Shown piece by piece: positions 1 through 9,402 of a stretch of DNA of 64,000 bases; position 1 is the first letter of the stretch, and each line of letters opens with the position of its first letter. The notes under the pieces are model-generated. The model made no database searches. It was given only the letters and a program-made list of their open reading frames with translations, and was not told the DNA's origin. The stretch is from Chitinophaga pinensis (GTDB taxonomy: Bacteria > Bacteroidota > Bacteroidia > B-17B0 > Aurantibacillaceae). Both the position numbers and the translations under genes were made by a program. The stretch spans positions 26,992-90,991 of the forward strand of contig CAMCZO010000003.1 of NCBI GenBank assembly GCA_945887955.1. The letters run 5' to 3'.

Positions 1-1608
1 GATAAAACGATTATTCATTCTAATTATTATTTGAATTTGATATACAGTACTATGGGATTTAGTAATGATTCAAATTTTTCTTTCTTTTTGTTAGGCTGCT
101 TATTTTTAATATTTGTTATTAAAAACGCTTTCAGTGTTTTAATTACCTATAAACAATCAACATATTCATACAAAATTGCTACAGATATTGCCAACTTGCA
201 ATTTAAAAGATACTATTTTAAAGATTTGCAATTTTTTAATGATAATAATACCAACATTCTATATCAAAATATTCGCTCGGTAAGTACTTGGCTGTCTTCT
301 TATGTATTACTTCCTTTAATCAGTTTTTTTTCTGAATTAATTGTAGTTGTTATTGTTATTATTGGTATTGCTATTTATGATTCAGCAATTTTTTTAATGA
401 TTAACATTACTTTAGTTCCTATTTTTTTATTGGTTTATCGATTAATAAAAAATAAAATTCAAAAAATAGAAGTTTCTAAGGCAAGTTATGATGTGGAGGT
501 AAATAAAAATTTATTTCAAACATTAAATGGTTATGTAGATGTGAAACTATTTAATAAGGATAATTATTTTATTAGTAAATATTTAGGTTTTCAAGAAAAA
601 TTAAATAATGTACAGTCCAAAGGGATAGCATTACAAAGTATACCCGCAAAAATTATTGAAATTACAGCTGTAACTGGTGTAATTGTAATTATTATTTATT
701 CTGCTTTTTTTAGTGACCAAGGAAAAAAATTAATTCCACTTTTGTCTATATATATTGTTGCCGCTTATAGGCTAATGCCTTCAATGAATCGAATGCTCAT
801 TTCATTAATGAGTATTAAAAGTTACCAATATTTATTCGAAATCTTAAAAAATGTAAAGGAAGAAGGTCGTTTTGATCAAAAACAAAATTTACAAGAAATT
901 GTATTTCAAACTAGTATTCAGTTTAAAAATATTACTTATAAATATCCTTCATCAAATCAACATACTTTACAAAACATTTCATTAACCATTAATATAGGCG
1001 ATCGTATTGGTTTCATAGGGCAGTCAGGCGCTGGTAAAACAACATTAATTAATGTTTTATTGCGATTTTTAAAAGAAGACTCAGGCTCAATACTCATAGA
1101 TAATAAAATTGTTTTAAATGACGAAAATATTAATGCTTGGCGAAATTTGATTGGGTATGTAAAACAAAATGTATTTATTGTAGATGGTGATTTTTATGAA
1201 AATATCGCTTTTGGGATTGAAAGATCAGACGTTAACGATGAGAAATTAAATAGAGCCATAAAGTCATCTAAATTAGATGATGTAATTGCTAAATTGCCCA
1301 ATGGCTTAAACACTAATATTGGCGAAAATGGCACAAAACTTTCTGGTGGCCAAAGGCAGCGAATCGCTATAGCAAGAGCTTTATACAAAGATGCTCAAAT
1401 ATTGATATTTGATGAAGCAACTAGTGCTTTAGATAATGAAACAGAAAAAGAAATTACTGATTCAATTGATGCACTTTCCTCTGAAAATAAAACAATGTTT
1501 ATTATTGCTCACAGGATAAGCACCTTAAAGAATTGTGATAAAATTGTGGAAATGACCAACGGCAAAATTATGAGAGTTTGCACTTTTAGTGAATTAGTTA
1601 CAAATTAA
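1..1608 (+). CDS. ABC transporter, fused transmembrane + ATPase (MsbA/lipid-flippase type); 5' end truncated by window edge
   Basis: Frame open to base 1. Walker A GQSGAGKTT, signature LSGGQRQRIAIARAL, Walker B ILIFDEATSALD, H-loop IIAHR; N-terminal hydrophobic segments. Confidence 0.93.
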   Translation, partial: DKTIIHSNYYLNLIYSTMGFSNDSNFSFFLLGCLFLIFVIKNAFSVLITYKQSTYSYKIATDIANLQFKRYYFKDLQFFNDNNTNILYQNIRSVSTWLSSYVLLPLISFFSELIVVVIVIIGIAIYDSAIFLMINITLVPIFLLVYRLIKNKIQKIEVSKASYDVEVNKNLFQTLNGYVDVKLFNKDNYFISKYLGFQEKLNNVQSKGIALQSIPAKIIEITAVTGVIVIIIYSAFFSDQGKKLIPLLSIYIVAAYRLMPSMNRMLISLMSIKSYQYLFEILKNVKEEGRFDQKQNLQEIVFQTSIQFKNITYKYPSSNQHTLQNISLTINIGDRIGFIGQSGAGKTTLINVLLRFLKEDSGSILIDNKIVLNDENINAWRNLIGYVKQNVFIVDGDFYENIAFGIERSDVNDEKLNRAIKSSKLDDVIAKLPNGLNTNIGENGTKLSGGQRQRIAIARALYKDAQILIFDEATSALDNETEKEITDSIDALSSENKTMFIIAHRISTLKNCDKIVEMTNGKIMRVCTFSELVTN

Positions 1609-1623
1609 ACCCACTATATAATT

Positions 1624-2262
1624 ATGAAAAATTTTGAAGTAATAGCATTTAGAAAAATTAATACAAACGACCCTTATGATGAAAATTATAATGATGGCGT
1701 CGCATGGTCAAGGGTATATGAATACTGCCTTGTTATTAAGGAAATGAAAAAAAAATTTAATTTAACGAAGGAATCACATATACATAATTCATCTTGGGGT
1801 TGGCAGGATGTTCATATTCGCTTCAAAAATGAGTTAGATTCTTTAAGCAATAATGTTATCCATACAGACATCCAGAAATCAGAGTTACCCAAAACCGGAA
1901 TATGGAATATCACTAAAAAACCACCTATTTCTTACTTAGAGAGTTTTGATATAGTAATTAATATTTCGACTGTTGAGGAAGTAAACTTTGATCACATAAA
2001 GGTGTTCAATAACTTACTTTCGCAAGTAAAATGTGGAGGTCTTTTAATTTGTACTTTTGATCTACCAGGATTGCAACTTGAAAAATTCGAAAAACTTTTT
2101 GGCACAAAACTACAGATTTCAGAAAACGACATAACAGGAGCTAATTCAAAATTGCAAAATCTTAACTATGCCAATTTAAGTTGCGGATTAATGGTTCTGC
2201 GTAAATTAGAATCTACATTACAAAAAGATAGAAACTTGTTCACAAGACTCTTTAATCTTTAA
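1624..2262 (+). CDS. Hypothetical protein, possible SAM-dependent methyltransferase-like
   Basis: ORF in operon; FDIVINISTVEEVNFDHIKVFNNLLSQVKCGGLLICTFD resembles the C-terminal half of class I methyltransferases. Confidence 0.5.
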   Translation: MKNFEVIAFRKINTNDPYDENYNDGVAWSRVYEYCLVIKEMKKKFNLTKESHIHNSSWGWQDVHIRFKNELDSLSNNVIHTDIQKSELPKTGIWNITKKPPISYLESFDIVINISTVEEVNFDHIKVFNNLLSQVKCGGLLICTFDLPGLQLEKFEKLFGTKLQISENDITGANSKLQNLNYANLSCGLMVLRKLESTLQKDRNLFTRLFNL

Positions 2263-2272
2263 AAAGCCGAAA

Positions 2273-3400
2273 TTGAACTTTAAAAAAATAATCTTTATTA
2301 TAGGTACCCGTCCCGAAGCTATAAAAATGGCTCCCTTGATCAATCAAATGAAAGAAGTCAAAGATATCTCGGTTAAAGTGTGTCTTACTTCTCAGCACAA
2401 AGAACTTCTTCAGCAGGCATTGCACATTTTTTCCATTAAGGAAGACCATGACCTCAATCTCATGCAGCCAAATCAAACGCTTGCAAAATTTGGTTCAAGG
2501 GCGCTTAGCGCACTGGACGTCTATTTCTTGGCAGAAAAGCCAGACTGGGTTTTTGTTCACGGAGATACCTCTACTGCTTTGTATGCCTCATTGGCTGCAT
2601 ATTATCACCAAATAAAAGTAGCACATGTTGAAGCGGGCCTTAGAACTTTCAATAAATACTCGCCCTTTCCTGAAGAAATTAACAGAACGCTTATCGGGTC
2701 TTTGGCAACGCTTCATTTTGCCCCAACTCAACTTAGTAAGTCTAATCTGCTTCAGGAAAATATAAAAGAGCAAAATATTATTGTGACAGGAAACACTGTG
2801 ATAGACGCTGTAAAGGAAACCTATAAAAAAATACTGGCTGGCGACTTAACAGTGGCAAATGAGATTAAAAAACTCGTAATTCCAAGACAAACAATTTTAA
2901 TAACAATGCATAGAAGAGAGAATTTTGGAGCAGGGCTTCACGTAATTTGTGAAGCAATAAAAAATCTCGCTATCAAATATCCTTCCTTTAATTTTATTTA
3001 CCCAGTACATCCTAATCCAAACGTAAAAAATCCTGTGGAGACTATTTTAGGTTCGCAAAAAAATATTTTCCTAATCGATCCTCTTAATTATGTCGATTTT
3101 ATTTTCGTGATGGCCGCTTCGCACATAATTCTGACAGATTCTGGTGGAGTTCAAGAAGAGGCGCCTTCATTCGGAAAACCTGTTATGGTATTGCGTGAAA
3201 ATACTGAGAGGCCCGAAGCGGTTGATGCCGGTACTGTAAAGTTAGTAGGTACAAACAAAGACCTGATTATTTCAGAATTCATTCAACTCATGGAAAACCA
3301 GGCCTATTACACAAAAATGTCTGAAGCTATAAATCCCTATGGTGATGGGCAGGCTTGCGGAAGAATAATTGACTTTTTTAATCAGAATAGTGAGGCCTAA
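2273..3400 (+). CDS. wecB: UDP-N-acetylglucosamine 2-epimerase (non-hydrolysing) or UDP-GlcNAc3NAcA 2-epimerase-like
   Basis: TTG start; FIIGTRPEAIKMAPLI, VHGDTSTALYASLAAYYHQIKVAHVEAGLRT, TMHRRENFG, DSGGVQEEAPSFGKPVMVLRENTERPEA. Confidence 0.92.
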   Translation: MNFKKIIFIIGTRPEAIKMAPLINQMKEVKDISVKVCLTSQHKELLQQALHIFSIKEDHDLNLMQPNQTLAKFGSRALSALDVYFLAEKPDWVFVHGDTSTALYASLAAYYHQIKVAHVEAGLRTFNKYSPFPEEINRTLIGSLATLHFAPTQLSKSNLLQENIKEQNIIVTGNTVIDAVKETYKKILAGDLTVANEIKKLVIPRQTILITMHRRENFGAGLHVICEAIKNLAIKYPSFNFIYPVHPNPNVKNPVETILGSQKNIFLIDPLNYVDFIFVMAASHIILTDSGGVQEEAPSFGKPVMVLRENTERPEAVDAGTVKLVGTNKDLIISEFIQLMENQAYYTKMSEAINPYGDGQACGRIIDFFNQNSEA

Positions 3401-4535
3401 AATAATTTTATTAAATCAGGCCTACCCAAATCCGGAAATAAAAAACTTAGGTAATCCCTTTGTTCATGACCGTGCTAAATTACTTGCCAAGTACTTTGAC
3501 CTGGTAATTGCAAAAACTAGCTCTATAGAGACTGATTACCAATATGAAAATGTAAAAGTGAAGTGCTTCAAAAATTTGAATGACTTCCAAATTTTCACAA
3601 AAGAATATGACCCAAAAATTTTTATTATTCATTTTTGTGAACCTTGGATGTTTCGCCATGGCATTTTAAAATTTAATATACCTGCGCTCATTTTTGTCCA
3701 TGGTAGCGAAGCTCATTCCTGGTACCGTATTCTGTTTATTCTTAACAAAAACAACATAAAAGGTTTTCTGAAATTTATGGTTTTTAATAGCTTTACTGTA
3801 TTAAATTTCCGTAAGATGATCCGTTTTTCAAATAAAAATAAATTAATTCATTTTGCATTTGTTTCTGATTGGATGCGTAAAATAACAGAAGCCGACACTT
3901 TTACAAAAATTAAAAACTACTCCATTATTCATAATGGTATTGATACTAATCTTTTCATTTATAGAAAAAAGACTGCACAACACCGCAAAAAAATACTCAT
4001 TTTAAGATCTTTTGATTCAAAAAAATATGCAAACGACCTTTCGATGGCTGCTATTTTAAAATTGAGTAAGAAACCTTTTTTTAAGATACTCGAATTTCAT
4101 ATATATGGAAAAGGAATGTGGTGGGAAAAGGAAACAAATAAAATTAAACATTTTCCAAATGTATTTCTAAATAATAATTTTTTAAATCATCAGCAAATTC
4201 AGGCTTTGCATAAAGATTTTGGGATATTTTTATGTCCTACCCGTATGGATGCTCAGGGTGTAAGCATGTGCGAAGCAATGAGCTCTGGACTTGTTCCGGT
4301 TACATCACGGAGTACAGCTATTCCTGAATTTGTAAAAGACGGGCACAGTGGGTTTCTTACAGTAAACTCGAAAGAGATTGCTGAGAAGATCGAATTGCTT
4401 TATAATAACCCGTTAGTATTTTTAAAAATGTCAGAAAATGCTTCTAAGGATATCGCCAAACAGTCTGCGGTTGAAAAAGTGGTTATAGAGGAGATTGCTG
4501 TTGTTGAACAATGCATAGCAAATACTGCTGTTTAA
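3390..4535 (+). CDS. Glycosyltransferase, GT4/GT-B fold
   Basis: GTG start at 3390 (track starts at TTG 3369); C-terminal FLCPTRMDAQGVSMCEAMSSGLVPVTSRSTAIPEFV typical of GT4. Confidence 0.85.
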   Translation: MRPKIILLNQAYPNPEIKNLGNPFVHDRAKLLAKYFDLVIAKTSSIETDYQYENVKVKCFKNLNDFQIFTKEYDPKIFIIHFCEPWMFRHGILKFNIPALIFVHGSEAHSWYRILFILNKNNIKGFLKFMVFNSFTVLNFRKMIRFSNKNKLIHFAFVSDWMRKITEADTFTKIKNYSIIHNGIDTNLFIYRKKTAQHRKKILILRSFDSKKYANDLSMAAILKLSKKPFFKILEFHIYGKGMWWEKETNKIKHFPNVFLNNNFLNHQQIQALHKDFGIFLCPTRMDAQGVSMCEAMSSGLVPVTSRSTAIPEFVKDGHSGFLTVNSKEIAEKIELLYNNPLVFLKMSENASKDIAKQSAVEKVVIEEIAVVEQCIANTAV

Positions 4536-4585
4536 CTCTGTAAACTAAAAATGGCTCATGTTTTTAATCTTTAAAAAATAAATTA

Positions 4586-5587
4586 ATGAATATAGGTATA
4601 ATAGGCTATGGTTACTGGGGTCCAAATTTGGTAAGAAATTTTTCGTTAGTAAATAACTGTAAAGTTAAAATGGTTTCTGATTTCCGTCAGGATCGTTTAG
4701 TCATCGTTTCCAAAACATATCCAGGAATTAAAGTAAGTACTGACCCCGACGATATTTTATTATCAAAAGAAATTGATGCCGTTGTTATAGCAACACCAGT
4801 ATTTACGCATTTTTCATTAGCAAAAAAAGCATTGGAAAATGGTAAACATGTGCTCCTGGAAAAACCCATGACTTCAAGCATTAAAGAGGCGGAGGAATTA
4901 ATGAATCTCGCTAAACAGAAAGGCTTACTTTTAATGGTTGATCATACATTTTTATATACCGGTGCAGTAATGAAAATGAAACAATTAATTAATGAGAAAA
5001 CCATTGGTAAAATTCAGTACTTTGATTCTTCGAGAATTAATTTAGGCTTGTTTCAAATTGATGTGAATGTACTTTGGGATCTTGCCCCTCATGATATTTC
5101 AATATTGTTACATTTAATTAATAAAAAACCATATAGTGTTAATGCCACAGGGATTTCTCATACAAAAAACGGAATTGAGAATGTTGCCTATTTAACTATT
5201 AATTATTCAGAGAATTTCATTGCGCACTTTTCTTGTTCATGGACATCGCCTGTTAAATTAAGAACCATGTTAATAGGAGGTGATAAAAAAATGCTGGTAT
5301 TTAATGATCTAGAACCTTCTGAAAAAATTAGAATTTATGATACCGGGTATAATTATAAAACAGACGAAGAGAAAAATAGATTGATGGTAGATTATAGAAC
5401 TGGAGATGTGTATATTCCAAAATTAGAGTCCAAGGAGGCTCTTTTTGGAATGGCAAGTGATTTTATTAATTCAATCACCAACAAAACTGAACCTCTTTCG
5501 AATGCTCAATTGGGATTGGATGTTATTCAAATTTTAGAAGCATCTCAACAATCAATTAAAAATAACGGTAAAGAAATAATTTTATAA
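4586..5587 (+). CDS. Gfo/Idh/MocA family oxidoreductase (WbpB-like sugar 3-dehydrogenase candidate)
   Basis: GIIGYGYWGPNLVRNF Rossmann motif; ENGKHVLLEKPMTSS motif. Confidence 0.88.
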   Translation: MNIGIIGYGYWGPNLVRNFSLVNNCKVKMVSDFRQDRLVIVSKTYPGIKVSTDPDDILLSKEIDAVVIATPVFTHFSLAKKALENGKHVLLEKPMTSSIKEAEELMNLAKQKGLLLMVDHTFLYTGAVMKMKQLINEKTIGKIQYFDSSRINLGLFQIDVNVLWDLAPHDISILLHLINKKPYSVNATGISHTKNGIENVAYLTINYSENFIAHFSCSWTSPVKLRTMLIGGDKKMLVFNDLEPSEKIRIYDTGYNYKTDEEKNRLMVDYRTGDVYIPKLESKEALFGMASDFINSITNKTEPLSNAQLGLDVIQILEASQQSIKNNGKEIIL

Positions 5588-5588
5588 T

Positions 5589-6080
5589 ATGCAATTATTA
5601 AATATTGATGAACCTCGTAAATGCCTTGTTAATGTTAAAGTCGGAAATGGCGTTCGTATTTTTAATTTTGTAAATGCATACGGTTGTAGCATTGATGATA
5701 ATTCAAAAGTAGGGGCATTTGTTGAAATTCAAAAAGGATCTACGATTGGTAAGAATTGTAAAATATCTTCTCATACTTTTATATGTGAAGGTGTTCATAT
5801 TGAAGATAATTGTTTTGTAGGACATGGTGTGATGTTTACAAACGATTTATTTCCTCGAGCTACAAACCCTAATGGCTCTCCGCAATCTGAAACTGATTGG
5901 AAGTTGGTTGAAACATTTATTAAAAAAGGAGCATCAATAGGCAGTAATGCTACTATATTGTGTGGTGTTACTATTGGAGAAAATGCCATGGTTGGAGCAG
6001 GGGCTATGGTTACAAAAGATGTGGCTCCCAATACAATTGTGGCTGGCAATCCAGCAAAAATAATCAAACAAATCAAATAA
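5589..6080 (+). CDS. Left-handed beta-helix acyltransferase (WbpD-like N-acetyltransferase candidate)
   Basis: Hexapeptide repeats; IGSNATILCGVTIGENAMVGAGAMVTKDVAPNTIVAGNPAKIIK. Confidence 0.9.
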   Translation: MQLLNIDEPRKCLVNVKVGNGVRIFNFVNAYGCSIDDNSKVGAFVEIQKGSTIGKNCKISSHTFICEGVHIEDNCFVGHGVMFTNDLFPRATNPNGSPQSETDWKLVETFIKKGASIGSNATILCGVTIGENAMVGAGAMVTKDVAPNTIVAGNPAKIIKQIK

Positions 6081-6086
6081 AAAATA

Positions 6087-7184
6087 ATGAGTACAATTAA
6101 TTGTTTAGATCTTAAAGGACAACATCAGCAAATCAAAAAAGAAGTATTTGAATTATTTGAAAAAGTTTACGAAAACACTGCTTTTTCTGGTGGACCATTT
6201 GTAGAGCAATTTGAAAAAGATTTTTCAAATTATACACAAACCAAATATACTATTGGTGTCAATAACGGAACTTCTGCTTTGCATTTAGCTATGTTAGCAT
6301 TAGGAATAGGAGCAGGGGATGAGGTTATCATTCCTGCGAATACTTTTATTGCAACTGCTTGGGCTATAAGTTATGTTGGGGCTACACCAGTATTTGTAGA
6401 TTGTGATAAAGATAATTGGGAAATTGATCCAGTTCAAATTGAAAAAGTAATTACAGCTAAAACAAAAGCAATTATTGGCGTTCATTTATACGGTATGCCA
6501 TTTGATATTGATGCGGTCTTATCAATTGCTAAAAAGCATAACCTGTTTTTGGTTGAAGATGCCGCGCAAGCTCAAGGAGCAAGATATAAAGGTATAACTG
6601 TTGGTGGTTTTGGAGAGATGGCTTGTTTTAGTTTTTATCCAGGTAAAAATTTAGGCGCTTGTGGCGAAGCAGGAGGAATTACAACTAACAATGAAGTTTA
6701 TCAAAAACATTTAAATAGTTTAAGAAATCACGGAAGCATGGTGCGTTATTATCATGATGAAGTTGGATTTAATATGCGAATGGGTGGATTAGAGGGCGCG
6801 TCATTACAAGTAAAATTAAAATACTTAGAAGGTTGGAATAACCGTAGAAGAGAAATTGCAAAAATGTATCATGCTGGTATAAAAAACACTAAAATTAAAA
6901 TGCAAACACAGCCACAATGGGCAGATAGTATTTATCATTTATTTGTTGTCACAACAGATGAAAAAGATAAATTTGTAAAACACTTACAATCAAATGGTGT
7001 TAATCCAGGTTTTCATTATCCTGTTCCTTGTCATTTACAAAAAGCTTATGCTCATTTAAATTATAAAAAAGGTGATTTCCCTCATTCAGAATATTTAGCA
7101 GCACATTGCATATCTTTACCTATGTACGCAGAGCTAACTGAAGAACAAGTAACACGTGTAATTGAAGCCATGAACAAGTTTTAA
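6087..7184 (+). CDS. DegT/DnrJ/EryC1/StrS family sugar aminotransferase
   Basis: NNGTSALHLAMLALGIGAGDEVIIPANTF; VEDAAQAQGA; CFSFYPGKNLGACGEAGG with PLP Lys. Confidence 0.93.
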   Translation: MSTINCLDLKGQHQQIKKEVFELFEKVYENTAFSGGPFVEQFEKDFSNYTQTKYTIGVNNGTSALHLAMLALGIGAGDEVIIPANTFIATAWAISYVGATPVFVDCDKDNWEIDPVQIEKVITAKTKAIIGVHLYGMPFDIDAVLSIAKKHNLFLVEDAAQAQGARYKGITVGGFGEMACFSFYPGKNLGACGEAGGITTNNEVYQKHLNSLRNHGSMVRYYHDEVGFNMRMGGLEGASLQVKLKYLEGWNNRRREIAKMYHAGIKNTKIKMQTQPQWADSIYHLFVVTTDEKDKFVKHLQSNGVNPGFHYPVPCHLQKAYAHLNYKKGDFPHSEYLAAHCISLPMYAELTEEQVTRVIEAMNKF

Positions 7185-7213
7185 AAACAATATTTTTTAT
7201 TTAAATTAATAAT

Positions 7214-8245
7214 ATGATTAAAACAAAAATATTAGAAGCTGTTGCAAGGCTTAAATTAGATTTAAAAGGTAAAGTAGTATTAACAGAAGCAGCTACAGGT
7301 GCTTATGCAGTTACTCCTATTATCGCAGCACTTGCTGGGGCAGAGGTTTATGCTTTCACTAAGAAAACAAAATATGGAACAGTAGAAGAAGTTAGACGAT
7401 TAACAACTGAATTATGTAATCAATTTGAAGAGGAGCTTGCCGTTACAGTAATTGATACTCTTACTCCTGAAATTATTGCAAAAGCAGATATTATAACAAA
7501 CTCAGGACATCTGAGGCCATTAGATGAAAGTAAATTAAAATTTGCTAAAAAAGGAGTTGTGATTCCTTTAATGTTTGAAGCTTGGGAGTGGAGAGAAGGC
7601 GATTTGGATTTAGAGTTTTGTAAAAAAAACAACATACTTGTTGGTGCCACTAATGAAAGACATCCTGATGTTGATGTATTTAATTATTTGGGAGATATGG
7701 CCTTAAAAATGATTTTTGATGCTGGTTTATGTCCGTATAAAAATAATTTTATTTTACTTTGCAATAATGATTTTGGCCCCTTTATTGCTAAAGTACTTTC
7801 AAAAATTTGCAATGGATTAGGCGTTTGCGATACGTCAGTTAACAAAGAAAAGTATGCAGGTATTAATGTTGATTGGCTGGGCGATTTTCCTGATTTAACT
7901 GTTACTGCAAAATATAAAAAATCAGATGCTATTATTTTTACTGCTTATCCTTTCGATATAAATTGGATTGGTGAAAATGATGAGCCGATTATAATCAGCA
8001 AACTTAAAAGTGAAATTGAAAACCCTTATATTTTAAGGTATGCTGGTGACATTAACGAATTAAGTTGCGAAGGAAAAATAAAATATTATCCTAGCCATGT
8101 CTCATCAGGGCACATGGGTATTTTGCCTTCGGCAATTGGAGTTGATCCAATTATTAGGCTACAAAGCGCAGGATTAAAGGTTGCAGAGGGATTGTTAAAT
8201 TCATGCTTAAGCTTTGAAAATAACCATATACTCGAATTGGTTTAA
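7214..8245 (+). CDS. Uncharacterised protein, probable Rossmann-type dehydrogenase-like fold
   Basis: 343-aa ORF co-directional with neighbours; LKGKVVLTEAATGAYAVTPIIAALAGAEVYAFTK and an internal LVGATNERHPDVDVFNYLGD segment; no confident family. Confidence 0.55.
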   Translation: MIKTKILEAVARLKLDLKGKVVLTEAATGAYAVTPIIAALAGAEVYAFTKKTKYGTVEEVRRLTTELCNQFEEELAVTVIDTLTPEIIAKADIITNSGHLRPLDESKLKFAKKGVVIPLMFEAWEWREGDLDLEFCKKNNILVGATNERHPDVDVFNYLGDMALKMIFDAGLCPYKNNFILLCNNDFGPFIAKVLSKICNGLGVCDTSVNKEKYAGINVDWLGDFPDLTVTAKYKKSDAIIFTAYPFDINWIGENDEPIIISKLKSEIENPYILRYAGDINELSCEGKIKYYPSHVSSGHMGILPSAIGVDPIIRLQSAGLKVAEGLLNSCLSFENNHILELV

Positions 8246-8359
8246 TTCTTTTTCAATTTAGTTTCTTTAAAAAGGGATTAAATAGTAGTTTATATAATTG
8301 TTAAAAAGAGTTTGTCAATTAACCAAGCCTTAACATTTAGAAAAAATATTTTATAAAAA

Positions 8360-8401
8360 TCTGAATTTGAATTTTTTAAAGGTGGATAATTCAAATTCAG
8401 A
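8360..8401. repeat. 14-bp perfect inverted repeat in the largest intergenic gap of the first 30 kb
   Basis: TCTGAATTTGAATT (8360-8373), 14-nt loop, AATTCAAATTCAGA (8388-8401). Confidence 0.85.
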
Positions 8402-8467
8402 ATATTTTCCTATTTATAATTTAAATTAAAATAGAATCTTTAAAAATCTAACAATATATAAAATACT

Positions 8468-9400
8468 ATGAAAGAAATTATAGGCGTTAGTGCCTTTTTA
8501 GATCAATTAGTTTCTGAAATATCAAAAAAAGATAAACTGCACTCAAAAAAAATTAATGGCAATATTTCTTTCATAAAGGAAAATTTTCCTTCGCAACTTG
8601 AAGAGTTAATCGGATTAGTAAAAATATATTTTGATAATCTAAATCTTGATTCAGAAAGAGTAGCGAGTGATTATTTAAAAATGATAAAGGACATGCGTAC
8701 CGAAGGTTTATATTTTTATAAACATGGTAAGTACAGATGTGATAACCAGCATATTGCTAACGAGTATGTTTACTCTAAGCCAGAGGTAATGAACTATTAC
8801 ATGAATGCCTTATTGGTTTCGCAAGTAATGTGGAAACATCATTTTAATATTTTCATGTATTTTCAAAGCCATCTTAAAACGTTATTCAAAGGTTATTCAA
8901 AACTTAGCATTCTTGATATTGGTCCGGGTCACGGTTTCTTTTCTTACTTAGTGAAAAAAGAATTCCCTGATTATGAAAAAATAGATATTGTTGATATCAG
9001 CGACACTTCGCTAGAAATGACCAAAAAAATTATTGGTTTTGATGGAGAAAAAATAAAATATACTAAAAAAGATATTTTTGATTACGACGATTCAAACAAA
9101 TATGATTTTATTGTTTTGGGCGAAGTTTTAGAACATTTAGATGAACCAAAACGAATTTTAATTAAGCTATCAAAACTTTTAAAGCCTGGGGGTCTTTTAT
9201 GGATTACTACGCCGACAAACTCTCCAGCACTAGATCATGTTTATCTCTTTAAAACTAAAGAAGATGTATTAACATTAATTACAGATTCTGGATTGGAAAC
9301 TGTTGATTCATGTAATTACTTTGCAGAAGATATGGACGAGCAAACAGCATTAAAAAACCGGATCACAAATTTGATTGGACTATTTTGTAAAAATAGGTAA
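8468..9400 (+). CDS. Class I SAM-dependent methyltransferase
   Basis: LSILDIGPGHGFFSYLVKKEF motif I; LLKPGGLLWITTPTNSPALDH. Confidence 0.85.
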   Translation: MKEIIGVSAFLDQLVSEISKKDKLHSKKINGNISFIKENFPSQLEELIGLVKIYFDNLNLDSERVASDYLKMIKDMRTEGLYFYKHGKYRCDNQHIANEYVYSKPEVMNYYMNALLVSQVMWKHHFNIFMYFQSHLKTLFKGYSKLSILDIGPGHGFFSYLVKKEFPDYEKIDIVDISDTSLEMTKKIIGFDGEKIKYTKKDIFDYDDSNKYDFIVLGEVLEHLDEPKRILIKLSKLLKPGGLLWITTPTNSPALDHVYLFKTKEDVLTLITDSGLETVDSCNYFAEDMDEQTALKNRITNLIGLFCKNR

Positions 9401-9402
9401 CT

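Noticed and set aside
2273-3400. Firm assignment as WbpI versus WecB
   Set aside because: Motifs are shared by both groups; cannot be decided without alignment.
5795-6076. Minus-strand ORF of 93 aa opposite the acyltransferase
   Set aside because: Fully antisense to a strong CDS; typical shadow ORF of hexapeptide-repeat coding sequence.
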